Source of the DNA: Coffea arabica
Taxonomy: Eukaryota; Streptophyta; Magnoliopsida; Gentianales; Rubiaceae
DNA: 64,000 bases
Direction: 5' to 3'
Assembly (NCBI RefSeq): GCF_036785885.1
Contig: NC_092320.1
Span: 12,339,557-12,403,556 of the forward strand
How positions within the stretch are numbered: position 1 is the first letter of the stretch; every line of letters starts with the position of its first letter. The position numbers were made by a program, and so were the translations under genes. This document shows, one piece after another, positions 1-10,808 of this stretch. A model generated the notes under the pieces. That model saw only the letters and a list, made by a program, of their open reading frames with translations. It had not been told where the DNA came from and made no database searches.

Positions 1-322
1 TGTGAATCGGATAGAACAATTGAATGGCACCATTTGATGGGTTTGTGATTGTCTCTGAATTCTAGGCAATCGTCCAAAGAGCTACAAAACAATGAACTCT
101 TATCAGATTTTTCAACACAAAACAAACCTAGTGAACCCATTAAAAACTCTTCCTGACTCTAACAGTATTAATACTTTAAAAGACAAACAACAATTGCAAA
201 TTGATGGTAGTGCATTTGTGTGGATGCATCTCAAAACATATAAACAGCAATAGACAGGTAAATTGTTTCCACAATAGTTATTAACTGATTATAACAATCC
301 ATCTGTGAAGACATAAATTAAC
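1..322. other. Intron or downstream part of the syntaxin-like gene
   Basis: This stretch follows a good splice donor (CAG|GTTAAT, minus strand) that ends the third coding exon of the neighbouring gene. I see no convincing exon or membrane-anchor coding segment here on the minus strand, so the last exon probably lies outside the window. Confidence 0.4.
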
Positions 323-1939
323 CTGATTCATCCATTGGATCCTCCTCCACATACTGTTGCTTAACACTCCTCCCTTTGCTTGAGGATGATCTTCACCCTT
401 TGGCCTCCAAAAAGCTGGTTTGAACCCTTTCTCTTTTGGTGTCGCCTCAATGTTCAGTGCTTTTGTTTCCATTTGCCCATCCCTGTGGTCAATCACAATC
501 TCCAGTTTGCTCGAATCCGGTGAACTCCTTATTCTCTCAGCATTAAGCATCATATCTTGCTGATGACTCATACTATCTCCAGTTCCAGGGCTTCCTTTCA
601 TATCTAGTTCAACAACACTGCCCAAATCAACAATACACCGAGAACTTGCCGTATTTGGTTTTTCTCCTTCCACGCCAATATCAGCATTAGTATTAAAGTT
701 CTTTCTAGTCCTCTTCTGGGGAGATCCAGTCTTGTTTGTTCCAAGCTTGTCGGCCCCATCACTCATGCTTTGAGAGTTCCAAAGGGGCCCCGAAAGAAAC
801 AATGCTAAGTCATCACGTTCTTTTTCATCTAAGTTTACCCATCGAAGGGACTGCTTACCATCCACATCAAATGATTCACTTAATGCTGCTTCAACACGGG
901 AAATTTGGTTTTCTATAGCAGAAACAAATTGCCTATGCCTAGTCATTGTTACTTCATCAGAACTTCTTCTGTAGCTCAAAGTAACAGCCTTTTCAAACTC
1001 TTCCAACTAATCAGGGAACCACAGTACAATAAAACAAAAGGTTACTGAATGACCATTAAAGCCACTAGAAACTTTAACAGGATGCACAATCTATGAAACT
1101 AGAAAAAGTAGCAGAGAAAGCATAAATCCACGTAAACTAACAAAGCTATAAGCAACCAAATATTGCTACAGTAATGTCTTTATAGCTAACTTTACAGCAT
1201 TAGATAATAGTCACTTGAGTGGAAAAGATCATTTTTTTTCTTATTTTCTTTGTTTCAAGCATCAACTAACCTGCCATTTTGCAGTGCCCAAAGCCATCTG
1301 AAGTTCCCTGGAAAGATCATCCCAAATTTGAGGTCTCATTCCTTCTTTCCTCTCTCTCAGCCATGTCCTGTAAGCCGATTCCATTCTGGCAACCAAAAAA
1401 TAAATCATATATACTTGAACACAAACTGAAGAGGATGCAATCTTCGGACATTGTTTTAATAACAGAACAACTATACAGTGTCAACAAATTGTCCAAAATA
1501 TGGCCTTCCACAACAAAATACTGAAATAATAATAATAATAAAGAAACTTAAGAAATTTCTTATGAGCATTTCCCGGAATTCTAAAAAGCACCAAGTAAAA
1601 CTCCCGTACTTTATGCAATCAAAACCAGCTTCTTAACACCCTTCGTCATATTAAGAATATTAAGACAAACATTTGAATCATCCGCATCAAAAACGACAGA
1701 GAAAAGGACAAGTATGACTGAAGCAAAAGGTGAATTTTCTACCAAATGGACAAAAAGGGAGGAAAAAAAAAGCAAATCAAACCCCAGAAAATTAAGTACA
1801 AGAAAAATAGAGTAACCAACAGAAAAAAGAAAGGATAATTAAGTTGATGAACATACATATCGGCTGAATGTTGAACTTCTTCAGCTGCAGAGAAAAAGGT
1901 GTCCCTTTGCCACAGATCAAAACTGTTGGCAACCAACAT
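323..1939 (-). CDS. Syntaxin-6 N-terminal-domain protein (syntaxin/t-SNARE family), partial
   Basis: Three coding exons are visible: 1939-1857, 1385-1271 and 1006-323. Phases are consistent (83 nt, 115 nt, then 684 nt), giving 294 residues, and the gene continues past the left edge. The N-terminal ~110 residues match the plant syntaxin-6-N / t-SNARE family: a start MLVANSFDLWQRD, the segment ESAYRTWLRER, then the motif LDEKERDDLALFLSGP. This helical bundle is found in trans-Golgi/endosomal Qc-SNAREs. The remaining ~180 residues are polar and low in complexity. No SNARE heptad region or membrane anchor is visible; the anchor is probably in the missing last exon. The inferred role is post-Golgi vesicle trafficking, but that rests on the family. 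The exon-1 ATG is the first in frame after a pyrimidine-rich leader. Family identity is firm; the C-terminus is unseen. Confidence 0.82.
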
Positions 1940-2380
1940 CTTTTCTTCAAATTCTTTCCTTTCTCAGCAAACAAAATACAATCAATAACTTCAAATATAA
2001 ATGGGCTTTTCTCTAATTTGTATAAATATTGATAAACTAAAAAAAATGATGAATTGATGGAAAAGAAAATGGCATGAAAAAAAAAGTTTTCTGCCTTCAC
2101 TTCTTTGCAGAAGGGGTGAAGCAAAGAAGGAAGAGAGAAAAAGAAAGTTAGGCAATAGAAAGAGAGAGGGAGAAGAGAGAGACGTAGGAGCGAATCCCTT
2201 CTTCCTCACTCCCTCTTTCTTTTGTTTTCTGAAAATTCGTGTCCGCTTCAAAGAAAGGTTTCTATGCTTGGTTTCCCAATTTTTAGCTCTTCTTCGGTTT
2301 TCTGTTGGCCGCAAATGTGAGTTTCTATCTGGTGTTATGGGTGTATTACGTCAAGTAGTGAGTCAACCACTTAAATAGGC
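1940..2380 (-). promoter_or_regulatory. Leader and presumptive core promoter of the syntaxin-like gene
   Basis: On the minus strand the ~350 bases before the ATG are rich in CT tracts, as in many plant 5' leaders. A TATA-like CTATTTAA lies at about 2371-2378. The transcription start is not demonstrated and a leader intron is possible. Confidence 0.3.
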
Positions 2381-5300
2381 GGCAGTACAATGGCCTCATG
2401 AAGACATATACAATAAAATTCCTAATAATAAGCAAAGGAATATTAGTACTGCTCCAGCTTAAGTATTAAACTGGTACAGGACTTGAATGAATGCTTAATT
2501 GAGATAATGAGTAAATTAATCAAGGTTGGATTAGTTTTTTTTTCATTCAACTAGAAGGTATGGAGACGGCCTTTTTGCTTTTATATCTATTTGTTTCGAT
2601 TAGTGAGATTTGTGTACTCAAAAACATGTTCGTTTTAAACATATGAATTTAAACTACTTAAATTAATCTTTTGCTACATATTTTGGCACTTATCCAACCT
2701 TACCGGTGCATGCATTATTTGTGTAGGTAGGAGTAGGTTATTTTTAATTTGAAGATTTGTTGGACCAATTTCATATTGTTATTCTTTTTTAAGGTCAAAT
2801 GCCTCTCTATATACTCTAACATGTTCCCCCCCCCCCCCCCCCCCCCCAATTTTTTTTAAATAATTGGCAGCTTTTATGGTATCTTACATTTATGAGGAGG
2901 AACCAAACCAACTTGTATAAGAAATCGGAGAATATTTCCATTTAGATCAAGGAGCACACTGGTATATTTTCTGTACATTTTTATTTTATTTTATTTTAAG
3001 TGCAGAGATTTGAACTATCGACTTACATCTCAATATGAGTGGTTTTAAATTTTTTTTTTTTTTGGTGATCAATGGATTTTTTAATCACGTTTTTCTGCTC
3101 TTGAACTTGATTACACATTAAAATTTTCTTTCTAAGGGTAAAAATTAGCCTTATATCTTTTCTTTTTCTTTGTTGCAGTTTAGTTGTTATTGAGTATTAA
3201 ATTCATAAAAGGAAACCATAAGTAGATTCCAAGGTAGACGAAATTAGAATAGACTTTTGAGCTCTCACTGAAGAATATCATCATTGAAGAATTGAACCAT
3301 AAGTAGGAGGTTAGGCACCGAGTTTTGATCATGACAGGTTCACAAGTTTGGACTTTGGGTTGGACGTGTTGCATTGCCACTGGCACAGCTGAGGTCGGTC
3401 GTGAGCTGCGTTGGACTCGATCACAACCCTGATTAATATTACTACTAAGTAGGGAGACCGTTTATTTGATACTAGTATATAGTAAATAATACCGAGGTCC
3501 TAAAAAGGCGTCGTCGGTTAATGAGGACAAAAGATGGTGAGTTGGGAATTGTTTTTTGTGGGAAATGAGGAGTCGGAGGTTGCCCATTACCAAAAAGCAT
3601 AGCACTTGCTCTTGATCCTCATCATTATTAACCATACACTACTTTGGAAGAAAGAAAAAAAAATTTTAAAAAAAAGAAGGGCATATAGTAGAAGAAAGCT
3701 GAGTGGGTTTGATGGTGTTGGCCACAGGGCCACAGGCAGGCCAGCCAACCACTCTCCGTGCGTGGGAGGGTCCATTCAGCCACCGTAAGCCGGAAAGCCA
3801 ACCGGGAACACATGGACCTCAAATTCCCCAAAATGTTGGCTGTGAGCCATCATTGCTGCTATTCAGCTTGTGAGGTTTTTGATTCCCAATTTAGGTCACA
3901 TTTGGAGTTGCGGTGCATTTATAGAAAAAAAAATTATTTTTAAGCACTAACTAAAATTATTTTTAGGATATTTAGCAATTAATTTTTCGTAACTTAAATA
4001 TTCCAATTTTTGGTAACCTGAAAGTAAGGGTGTATTTTGATTGAAATGTTTTGGAATAAAATAATTTGTTTCATAAATTTCAATCACCTTGTTACCTTTC
4101 CAATCACATTTTTATCTCATATACATCATCATATCATAAAAAGTGCTACAGTAATTATTTCAAATAAATCATCCAGATAAGCAAGATTTTGCAGAGCATT
4201 TCGCTATATTTTTCTTGGTATAACTCACTAATTAAACATTTATCAGTTGATTATCTACATTCATCTCGTGTTCCGAACCATAATCTTATTAATTAAACAA
4301 GGTTGGTGCAATGGTGTATATCCATATAAAATTTCATTTAGTCTTTCCTGCGAAAGGAAGAATGTAAACGCATGCTTGATCCATGATTTGTTTTTGATAA
4401 ATAATTTCTTATTATTACAATGATGCAAACAACAAAAAAAAAAAAACTATTGTTTGTAGATTATAGATGTCAATTAAGCATAATTGCGAATGTGGATGGT
4501 AGAGTATGGGACGACAAAAGTTTAAATGGTAGTACTAATTATTGAGCCCTTATAATTCCGTGATAAGTGACAGTATTTTAATTTTAATTAAGGCGTGGTT
4601 GATTGCCTTGACGCTTTGACGGGTATTTTATGTTGTCGGATTGCAAGTGGATGATGATGAGAAAGAATTTTGCTCTGTCACGCGGTCCAACTCATCCAGT
4701 CAGCAGCCACCAGCCACCAGCCACAACCAAATGTACCAACCCAGTCAGAAGTCATAACCATAAGTGACAACCTCTGTTTAACCACCAAATACAAACAGGA
4801 GAGTATGCCCTCTCACTTTAGAGCAAATGTCACATATTTTTGCCACTAAACCTGTTATTTAGCCAAAACGATCATTCAACTAATTAAAATATACATTTTG
4901 TCACCAAAAAAGTATGTGTTGTCATTAGTTGAGTGATTAAAAGGAAAAACTTTTAATAGTCGGGGTGATCAAAAATATACTTTTTAATTTGTTAAATGAC
5001 TATTTTGACTAAACAAAAAGTCTAATGACTAAAATAGAAAATTCTAAATAGTTCAGAGGCTTTTTTGCCCACTTATTCCTTTCTTTATTTAACTGTTCTA
5101 TCCTACCTAAAGAAGGCAGAAGGATCATCTTACTAAGTCCAAACTAAACACTGCAATTGTACTAATAATAATGTAGCATTTCTCCACTTTGCCAAACCGA
5201 AGAATCACACTAATGATACTAGTAATGTAATGAAAATTTTGAAAGAAGACAAAAGAAAAGAAAAGAAAATCTTTGCACGTACCTTTCTCCAGTTGTAGAG

Positions 5301-5552
5301 TTTTTTTTTTCGTTTTTTTTTGGGTAGAGGGAGATATATAGTCAAATTGTTCTTCATAATGGTATTCATAGCTCAAAAAATTACAAAAATATGTACATGA
5401 TGCTTTTCTTTTTAGTAACTTTTTGGATAAGTAAAATGGGCGACGTTCTTCAATGCGTTATCGACCGGAAGGTTGGGCAAGAAAAAATTCCGTTCACTTT
5501 CACAAGGCCAATATTTAGATCCCTTGTTAACACCGGAATTGTAATACTTATA
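2381..5552. other. Intergenic DNA without a recognisable gene
   Basis: AT-rich sequence with short poly(A), poly(T) and poly(C) runs. Open frames here are short and have no family features. The segment around 4030-4190 resembles the interior of common plant MITEs (a GTGCTACAGTAA-type core) but has no clean ends. Confidence 0.6.
2826..2847. repeat. Homopolymer C run, 22 bases
   Basis: An uninterrupted run of 22 C followed closely by a T run. Such runs are rare in plant DNA and may also mark a place where assembly length is uncertain. Confidence 0.9.
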
Positions 5553-5560
5553 CCAAATAG

Positions 5561-6135
5561 TAGGGTGTCAACGGGTCGGGTTCTGATTAGAATTGAAATT
5601 TTCGGATTCGAATCCGTTTTTTATGTAGTTGACTCAAATCCGACCTATACATCCGACGGGTATTGATTTTAGAATTTTGGAACCGGATTTGATGGGCTCC
5701 AGGTCGGATCCAGATCTACCCAGAAAAGAAGATGTCCAAATTTAAATATTCCAAAATTAAATCCAAAATCAATCACAAATCCAATTTCCAAACTTAAACA
5801 AATCAAATTACAAAACTAAATCACAAATAACTTGCAACAATCAATTTGAAACTAATCACAAATCAATCTACAAAATCATTACTAAATTATTAATTTGGTA
5901 AAAGAATGTATTTACAAATATTTATATTTTATAATTATTAATTTATTGTTCGGGTCAGAATCAGATACGGGTCAGAATCCTATATTCCATATCTGACTGA
6001 CCCTTTTTTTTGGTTAGAGTAAACGAGTCTAGATCTGGGTTCGGTACCGAAATTATTTTTTAACCAAAATTTGAAAAAAAAAATTATCGGATCCGGATCG
6101 GTTTCGGATCCAAATCCGAGATGTTGACACCCCTA
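5561..6135. mobile_element. hAT-like non-autonomous element with terminal inverted repeats
   Basis: The left end reads TAGGGTGTCAACGGGTCGG. The right end is the inverse of TAGGGGTGTCAACATC. The flanks CCAAATAG and CCAGATAT match at 6 of 8 bases, consistent with an aged 8-bp target-site duplication, the hAT signature. The interior repeats GGGTC/GGATCC-type motifs and AT-rich DNA and has no transposase frame. It is probably an old deletion derivative or MITE. Confidence 0.6.
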
Positions 6136-6143
6136 CCAGATAT

Positions 6144-7191
6144 GCATCATATTTACTGTTAGTCAAAGATGTCCCTGGTTTTTTGCACATTTGTTTACAT
6201 ACTGTTACGATTCAAGGTTTTTCTGAGGGACGCTTCAAGGTTAAATGTTGTTGGCTTTTAACATTAATCAAGATGGAATATGTTTCACCTTATCGCCGCC
6301 TAGAAGTTTTTCCGAGCCGAAACCTCTTAGTACATGCGTTTTGGTCAATTCACTGTGCACCTGATGTTTTTTAATTGTTAAACAATGATGTCTTCCTTTG
6401 CAGAAAATTTTGCTGGTTTAAGTTGTAAAAGCCCCCACATAAAGGTAGCTTAGCTACTCACGGACTAAGGTGACTACGTGCTCTAATGATGATCGATAAA
6501 GAAGAAGCATCCTTGTCTGACTTTTGGGGCATGCATGGATTGCCAATCAGCCATGCTTCTCATATTGTAGCAAGCAAGAGGCATGATAATTAATCACAAC
6601 TGTATTTGTTGATTTTTCAAAACCTCCTCCGGCCACAGCCCTTGCTCAACAGCCACCACCATGCCGCCTCAGCCCCGCCCCTGCTACCCTCGCGATGCAT
6701 GTCCGGCGTCTCTTTTTATGGTCTATGATCTTCCATTAGCACGAGGAAACCTTTATCGCAGTTGATATGTAATTTATATATCTATATTATGATTGACAAA
6801 ATGTCCACTGCTGCCAGCCTCTTCCTTGCTCCATATCTCTATCAGGACGGGTGTCCGTCTCCATTGTCATCTTTATTACGTCGCAAGAGTCCCTACTTTT
6901 CTTCACCAAAGACTTCATGCTAGAAATGAATGACACCACGGATTTCCCGTCCTCCAAGATTAATGAATAGCACCACAGATTTTGGATTATGACAATTTTA
7001 CAAGACTTTCAGCATTTACTAACATTCTATTCAATACTTTACCCTGTCCCAACGACATCCTTGCCTAAACAAGATTACGGTACCTTGCTTACCCAATCTA
7101 CGCCACCCACAACAAACATATGTACACTCGAAAGCAAAACGAGTTGCATTATGACATAAATTTGTGTCACTATTGGGGGTTGTACTCCTTC
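6144..7191. other. Intergenic DNA without a recognisable gene
   Basis: No open frame of family character, no RNA gene and no transposon end could be supported here. Confidence 0.55.
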
Positions 7192-7204
7192 GAGAAGTTG
7201 AAAT

Positions 7205-7394
7205 TCACGGGGTAGCTCGAGCGGTCCGCTCCTATTTTTTAGGGTAGGCGACCTTCCTGGCAACCAGGGTTCGAGTCTCGCTGTTAATGCGCTTGGGAGA
7301 TGGGCCCTCTCCACCCGGGTCAGAGTGGGATTAGTCAGATCCCGTAAGAATTGACCCGGACACCCACTCCGTCAGAAAAAAAAAAAAAAAAAAA
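7205..7394 (+). mobile_element. tRNA-derived SINE retrotransposon
   Basis: A 190-bp element flanked by perfect 13-bp direct repeats, GAGAAGTTGAAAT, at 7192-7204 and 7395-7407. It carries an RNA polymerase III box A (TAGCTCGAGCGG, 7213-7224) and box B (GGTTCGAGTCTC, 7268-7279) 43 bases apart. It ends in a tract of about 19 A. There is no coding capacity, so mobilisation would depend on LINE enzymes. The perfect target duplication points to a fairly recent insertion. It is not a functional tRNA, since there is no cloverleaf beyond the boxes. Confidence 0.88.
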
Positions 7395-7407
7395 GAGAAG
7401 TTGAAAT

Positions 7408-8340
7408 CCGTACCGAATCGACGAGTTCAATTGGTTGAACTGGAAACCAAATGGGTAAAACCGCTAAACAAAAACCCGATCAAAAAATGAGTTTGACCGA
7501 AAACCAAAAGAATCGCTTCGAATCGGATTTTTTTCATCTTTTTTTTTTAAATCTTTTTTTGAACTACTCCTAAGTCTCTTCACATATCCTACCATCAATC
7601 TCTCTCAAACAACTCCAATGGAAGATCTAAGTTCAAAAAGAGATTAAAAAAAAAATGGAAAAACAAAGAAAGTAAAAAATTCACCTAGAAACATATTATT
7701 AATTTTATGATTTGACCCCTAGAGTACAAGAAAACTATTATTACACCTAGAAACATATTAGAACTTATAGCTAAAGCCCTAAATTCTTGTATTACTTTTC
7801 AAATAAGCCCTCCAATTTGGTTATAAACTTGTTGAATATGCATTAAATGGTAAATTGCATAAATTGCTACTTAATTATACTACTTTATTTGTATTTTCTT
7901 GTAAAGTATCTTAGAAACATCAAACATACATCGAACTTACCTGTTTTAATATTAATATTTTAAAAAAAATTTACATAATGTATTCATTTTTAAAATTAAA
8001 TATATTTATGATATAATGATAATATCATCCGATTCTTGGATAGATACCCGTTAACTCCTGATCTCGATCGAGTCGATGGCCGATCTGAGTTTCAAAACAT
8101 TGGAAATAACCATAAAAAATTATGTATAAGATTATCAATTTCTCGAACTAGTCACTAACCATGGATCAAAGTCATCATAATCAGGAAGGAGAGACAAGAT
8201 TAAACACTAAAATAATCGCCCAAAAAAACATCACCCACTGACCCGTACGATCACAACTCGTAGGGTCAACACCGACGGAGGCTCTCTTCTAATGGCCACC
8301 AGTCATCAGGACCTAAAACAGTTTTTATCGACACAAAATC
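7408..8340. other. Intergenic AT-rich DNA, possibly decayed repeat
   Basis: The two ends (about 7410-7470 and 8030-8100) both carry CCGAATCGA / CGAGTCGATGG-type words reminiscent of degenerate transposon termini, but no clear ends or duplications could be fixed. No gene was seen. Confidence 0.45.
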
Positions 8341-8345
8341 GATTC

Positions 8346-8933
8346 TGAGGGTGCTCACCTCGGCCACCCCGCGTGTCCGAGGTGAAGTCACCTCGTCCCT
8401 CATCAGAGTCCATCCAGGTCTGGGGCATCGTCCCAGACCCCGGCCGGATCCGCAGTCAACCGTGTAGGTGACCTCGGCACCTCCACCTCGGCTGCACGCT
8501 GATGAGGTCAACCCATCTGACATCATCCAGGACCAGTACTTTATCTGAAAAGCACTGGGAGCACTTAATGGCACCTGCACCATGTCCTCCGTCATCACTC
8601 CCAGGCGGCTACAGTGTCAGAGTCAGACTCCCTGACAGGAGACAGAGCCGTAATGTCAGAGTGGGTCCCACTAACATAAGTCCAGAGCCTCGCCTCTACT
8701 CTCCTATAAATACCTCACTCACACTCCCACCAAGTAAGCGGACACTGTTCATTAACTCATTCTCATTATTCTCGTTCTCATACTAACTTGATCGTCGGAG
8801 TGATACCAGGGGAAAAGCCCCGCCACTCACTTCGGACAAGGAGGTTCACTTCGGACACAGGAGTTCACCTCACTTCATCTCAGAGAGGACTGATCCAGGT
8901 CGGTCTAGTTACCAACCAAAAATCACCTCCTCA
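8346..8933 (+). repeat. 5' long terminal repeat, full length
   Basis: Begins TGAGG and ends CCTCA, short inverted termini typical of an LTR, directly after the target duplication GATTC. U3 is about 8346-8735 and R-U5 about 8736-8933, judged from the TATA box and from where the 3' copy starts. It is GC-richer than its surroundings. Confidence 0.85.
8705..8711 (+). promoter_or_regulatory. TATA box of the LTR
   Basis: TATAAAT in the context CTCCTATAAATACCTC, about 30 bases before the point (8736) where the 3' repeat copy begins. This is where transcription, and so the R region, should start. Confidence 0.7.
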
Positions 8934-8935
8934 AT

Positions 8936-8952
8936 TGGCGCCGTCTATGGGA
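8936..8952 (+). other. Primer-binding site of the LTR element
   Basis: TGGCGCCGTCTATGGGA starts two bases after the LTR. TGGCGCCGT is the usual start of a plant tRNA-Asp-type primer-binding site in Gypsy elements. The 3' half departs from a perfect complement, as is common in this group. Confidence 0.65.
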
Positions 8953-8972
8953 ACGAGACTACTATTACTAAA

Positions 8973-10601
8973 ATGAGATCCACGCGCTCCAGAAGTGGTC
9001 GAGTTCCCTCAACTGAGGCTGGGCAGACCTCGGGAGCCCAGCAAGATCGCATTTCTGAAGAGCAAGGGTCCCCGAGCACCCAGCCTAACAGCGAGGAGGC
9101 CATCGCCAAGATGGCCGAGTTCGTATCATACAACCCTACCATTTTTGAGGAGCTAGGAAGGTACCTCAAAAGACAAGGGAAAGAAAAGGCCGAGTCCTCC
9201 AAGAGGAGGCCGACGAAGTCCCCTGAGGTACCTTCAGGTGAAGACTCAGATGAGGGGCGACTCTCTCGGAGTACCTCCAGGCGCGCCTCCTCCAAGGCAA
9301 CGTCTAAACTTGCCTCCATCTCCCGGGCGCTGTCTCGGAGACTGATGGGGAAACGAGCTGAGGACCCACCTCGGCGCCCCGGGGGCCTGGCTTCTGACTA
9401 CATGAGGGCTCCGCCCTTTACTGATGACATCAATGGGGAGATGGTACCCCCGAATTTCAAGCTTCCAAACTTGCCCACCTATGACGGCCGAGGTGATCCC
9501 GAGAATCACCTCCGCGCCTTCATCTCCGCATTCCGACTCTATTGCGTCCCCGACGCCGTGATTTGTCGGGCTTTCCCCATTTTCCTACATGGGACTGCCC
9601 GGAAGTGGTTCTGGAGTTTGGAACCGGGGAGCATTTCCTCCCTGGATGAGCTGATAGACCGGTTCATCCACCGCTTCGTGTCGTCTCGACCAATCACGAA
9701 AACTTCAGCTTATCTCTTGAACCTTCAACAGGGTCAGGGCGAGTCTCTTCGCTCGTATGCTCAAAGGTTCAACGAGGAGAATGTGCAAATACCTGATCAG
9801 AATGAGCAGGTAACTCTCGCGGCCTTTACCAACGGGTTGGTGGCCGGACTCTTCAACACCGAAATCCATCGGGATTACCCCCGTACACTTCACGAACTCT
9901 GGGAAAGAGTGGACCAGGGAATCCGAAGTGAAGATGTTAATCGCATAAAGCGAGAAGCCCAAGCCTCTCGTACGGGACAAGATACCCGGAGAAGGAAAGA
10001 CATCGGCCGAGGTGAACCCGGCCCAAGTGGCACTTCAAATCCACCCCGGGACCGCCGGAGTGTCTTCGACCGGATCGTAAAAGGAAGATCATCCACCTCG
10101 GACGCTGAGCTGACACCACTCAATTCTAGTCGGTCTCACGTCTTGGCGGTGATGAGGCAAAATCACCTCGGCCGAACACCTCCTGAGATCCCTGGGAGAA
10201 GAGATAAGAGGAACTCCAACCTCTACTGCGCCTACCACCGAGACGTTGGGCACGAGACTGAAGATTGCAACGATCTGAAGCGAGAGATCGAAAACCTGAT
10301 CCGACAAGGATACCTGAAGCAGTTCATCCGCAAAGACGGAAGCTTCAACCGAAGTGCCTCCCACCGGGAGAGCCGAGGTCCTCGCCGAGAGGACAGGCGG
10401 GACACCAAGCTTAATTGCCGAGGTCCTGAGAACCACAAGGGGGATCAGAGGCCTCCACGTGACGGATCACCAGGCTACGGCCCAAACATAGTCGGGGTGA
10501 TCAACACCATCTCAGGTGGCCCCACGGGAGGAGACAGCCAGAACTCCCGAAAGCAGACACTGTTCATTAACTCATTCTCATTATTCTCGTTCTCATACTA
10601 A
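8973..10601 (+). CDS. Retrotransposon Gag polyprotein, truncated and fused to LTR sequence
   Basis: 542 codons. Residues 1-130 are basic and polar. About 150-260 is the retrotransposon gag domain, with the FLHGTARKWFWSL and SSLDELIDRFIHRF segments that define plant Gypsy capsids. A zinc-knuckle-like CX2HX4HX4C lies at 419-432. Near residue 510 is VGVINTISGGP, which in complete Tat-like elements sits just before protease. The true element sequence ends there. The last 16 residues are encoded by LTR DNA beginning at 10551 and mirror a frame in the 5' LTR. The frame is otherwise free of stops, so Gag may still be made. Known role of the family: packages element RNA into particles. Pol is absent and would have to come from relatives. 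Confidence 0.88.
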   Translation: MRSTRSRSGRVPSTEAGQTSGAQQDRISEEQGSPSTQPNSEEAIAKMAEFVSYNPTIFEELGRYLKRQGKEKAESSKRRPTKSPEVPSGEDSDEGRLSRSTSRRASSKATSKLASISRALSRRLMGKRAEDPPRRPGGLASDYMRAPPFTDDINGEMVPPNFKLPNLPTYDGRGDPENHLRAFISAFRLYCVPDAVICRAFPIFLHGTARKWFWSLEPGSISSLDELIDRFIHRFVSSRPITKTSAYLLNLQQGQGESLRSYAQRFNEENVQIPDQNEQVTLAAFTNGLVAGLFNTEIHRDYPRTLHELWERVDQGIRSEDVNRIKREAQASRTGQDTRRRKDIGRGEPGPSGTSNPPRDRRSVFDRIVKGRSSTSDAELTPLNSSRSHVLAVMRQNHLGRTPPEIPGRRDKRNSNLYCAYHRDVGHETEDCNDLKREIENLIRQGYLKQFIRKDGSFNRSASHRESRGPRREDRRDTKLNCRGPENHKGDQRPPRDGSPGYGPNIVGVINTISGGPTGGDSQNSRKQTLFINSFSLFSFSY

Positions 10602-10748
10602 CTTGATCGTCGGAGTGATACCAGGGGAGAAGCCCCGCCACTCACTTCGGACAAGGAGGTTCACTTCGGACACAGGAGTTCACCTCACTTCATCTCAGAG
10701 AGGACTGATCCAGGTCGGTCTAGTTACCAACCAAAAATCACCTCCTCA
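10551..10748 (+). repeat. 3' LTR remnant (R-U5 only)
   Basis: 198 bp identical in length to 8736-8933, with two substitutions (G8740/A10555 and an A/G in the AGGGGAAAAGCC stretch). It joins gag directly at AAGCAGACAC versus AAGCGGACAC in the 5' LTR and ends CCTCA before the GATTC duplication. Confidence 0.9.
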
Positions 10749-10808
10749 GATTCAAATTCACTAAGCCAAAATGATGATGATTCAGGAGAAACAACTCGAA
10801 AATTTACC

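Larger units (their letters stand above)
8346..10748 (+). mobile_element. Gag-only LTR retrotransposon, deletion derivative (Ty3/Gypsy type)
   Basis: A 2.4-kb element flanked by a 5-bp target duplication, GATTC, at 8341-8345 and 10749-10753. Its order is a 588-bp 5' LTR (TGAGG...CCTCA ends), a primer-binding site, a gag frame, and a 198-bp copy of the 3' third of the LTR. There is no protease, reverse transcriptase, RNase H or integrase, and no polypurine tract or 3' U3. It is non-autonomous and could not make a normal cDNA. The gag-only layout resembles the TR-GAG elements described in coffee and other plants, but the missing 3' U3 suggests an internal deletion, either before or after insertion. 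The two 198-bp copies differ at only two positions, so the insertion is young. Confidence 0.85.

Noticed and set aside
7205-7394. A functional tRNA gene
   Set aside because: Box A and box B are present, but no full cloverleaf or anticodon arm could be formed. The poly(A) tail and target duplications show a SINE.
8502-8786. Open frame in the 5' LTR
   Set aside because: It lies in U3-R-U5 sequence. Its last residues recur after gag only because the LTR sequence is repeated.
9246-10438. Antisense open frames over gag
   Set aside because: Shadows of the GC-rich gag coding frame.
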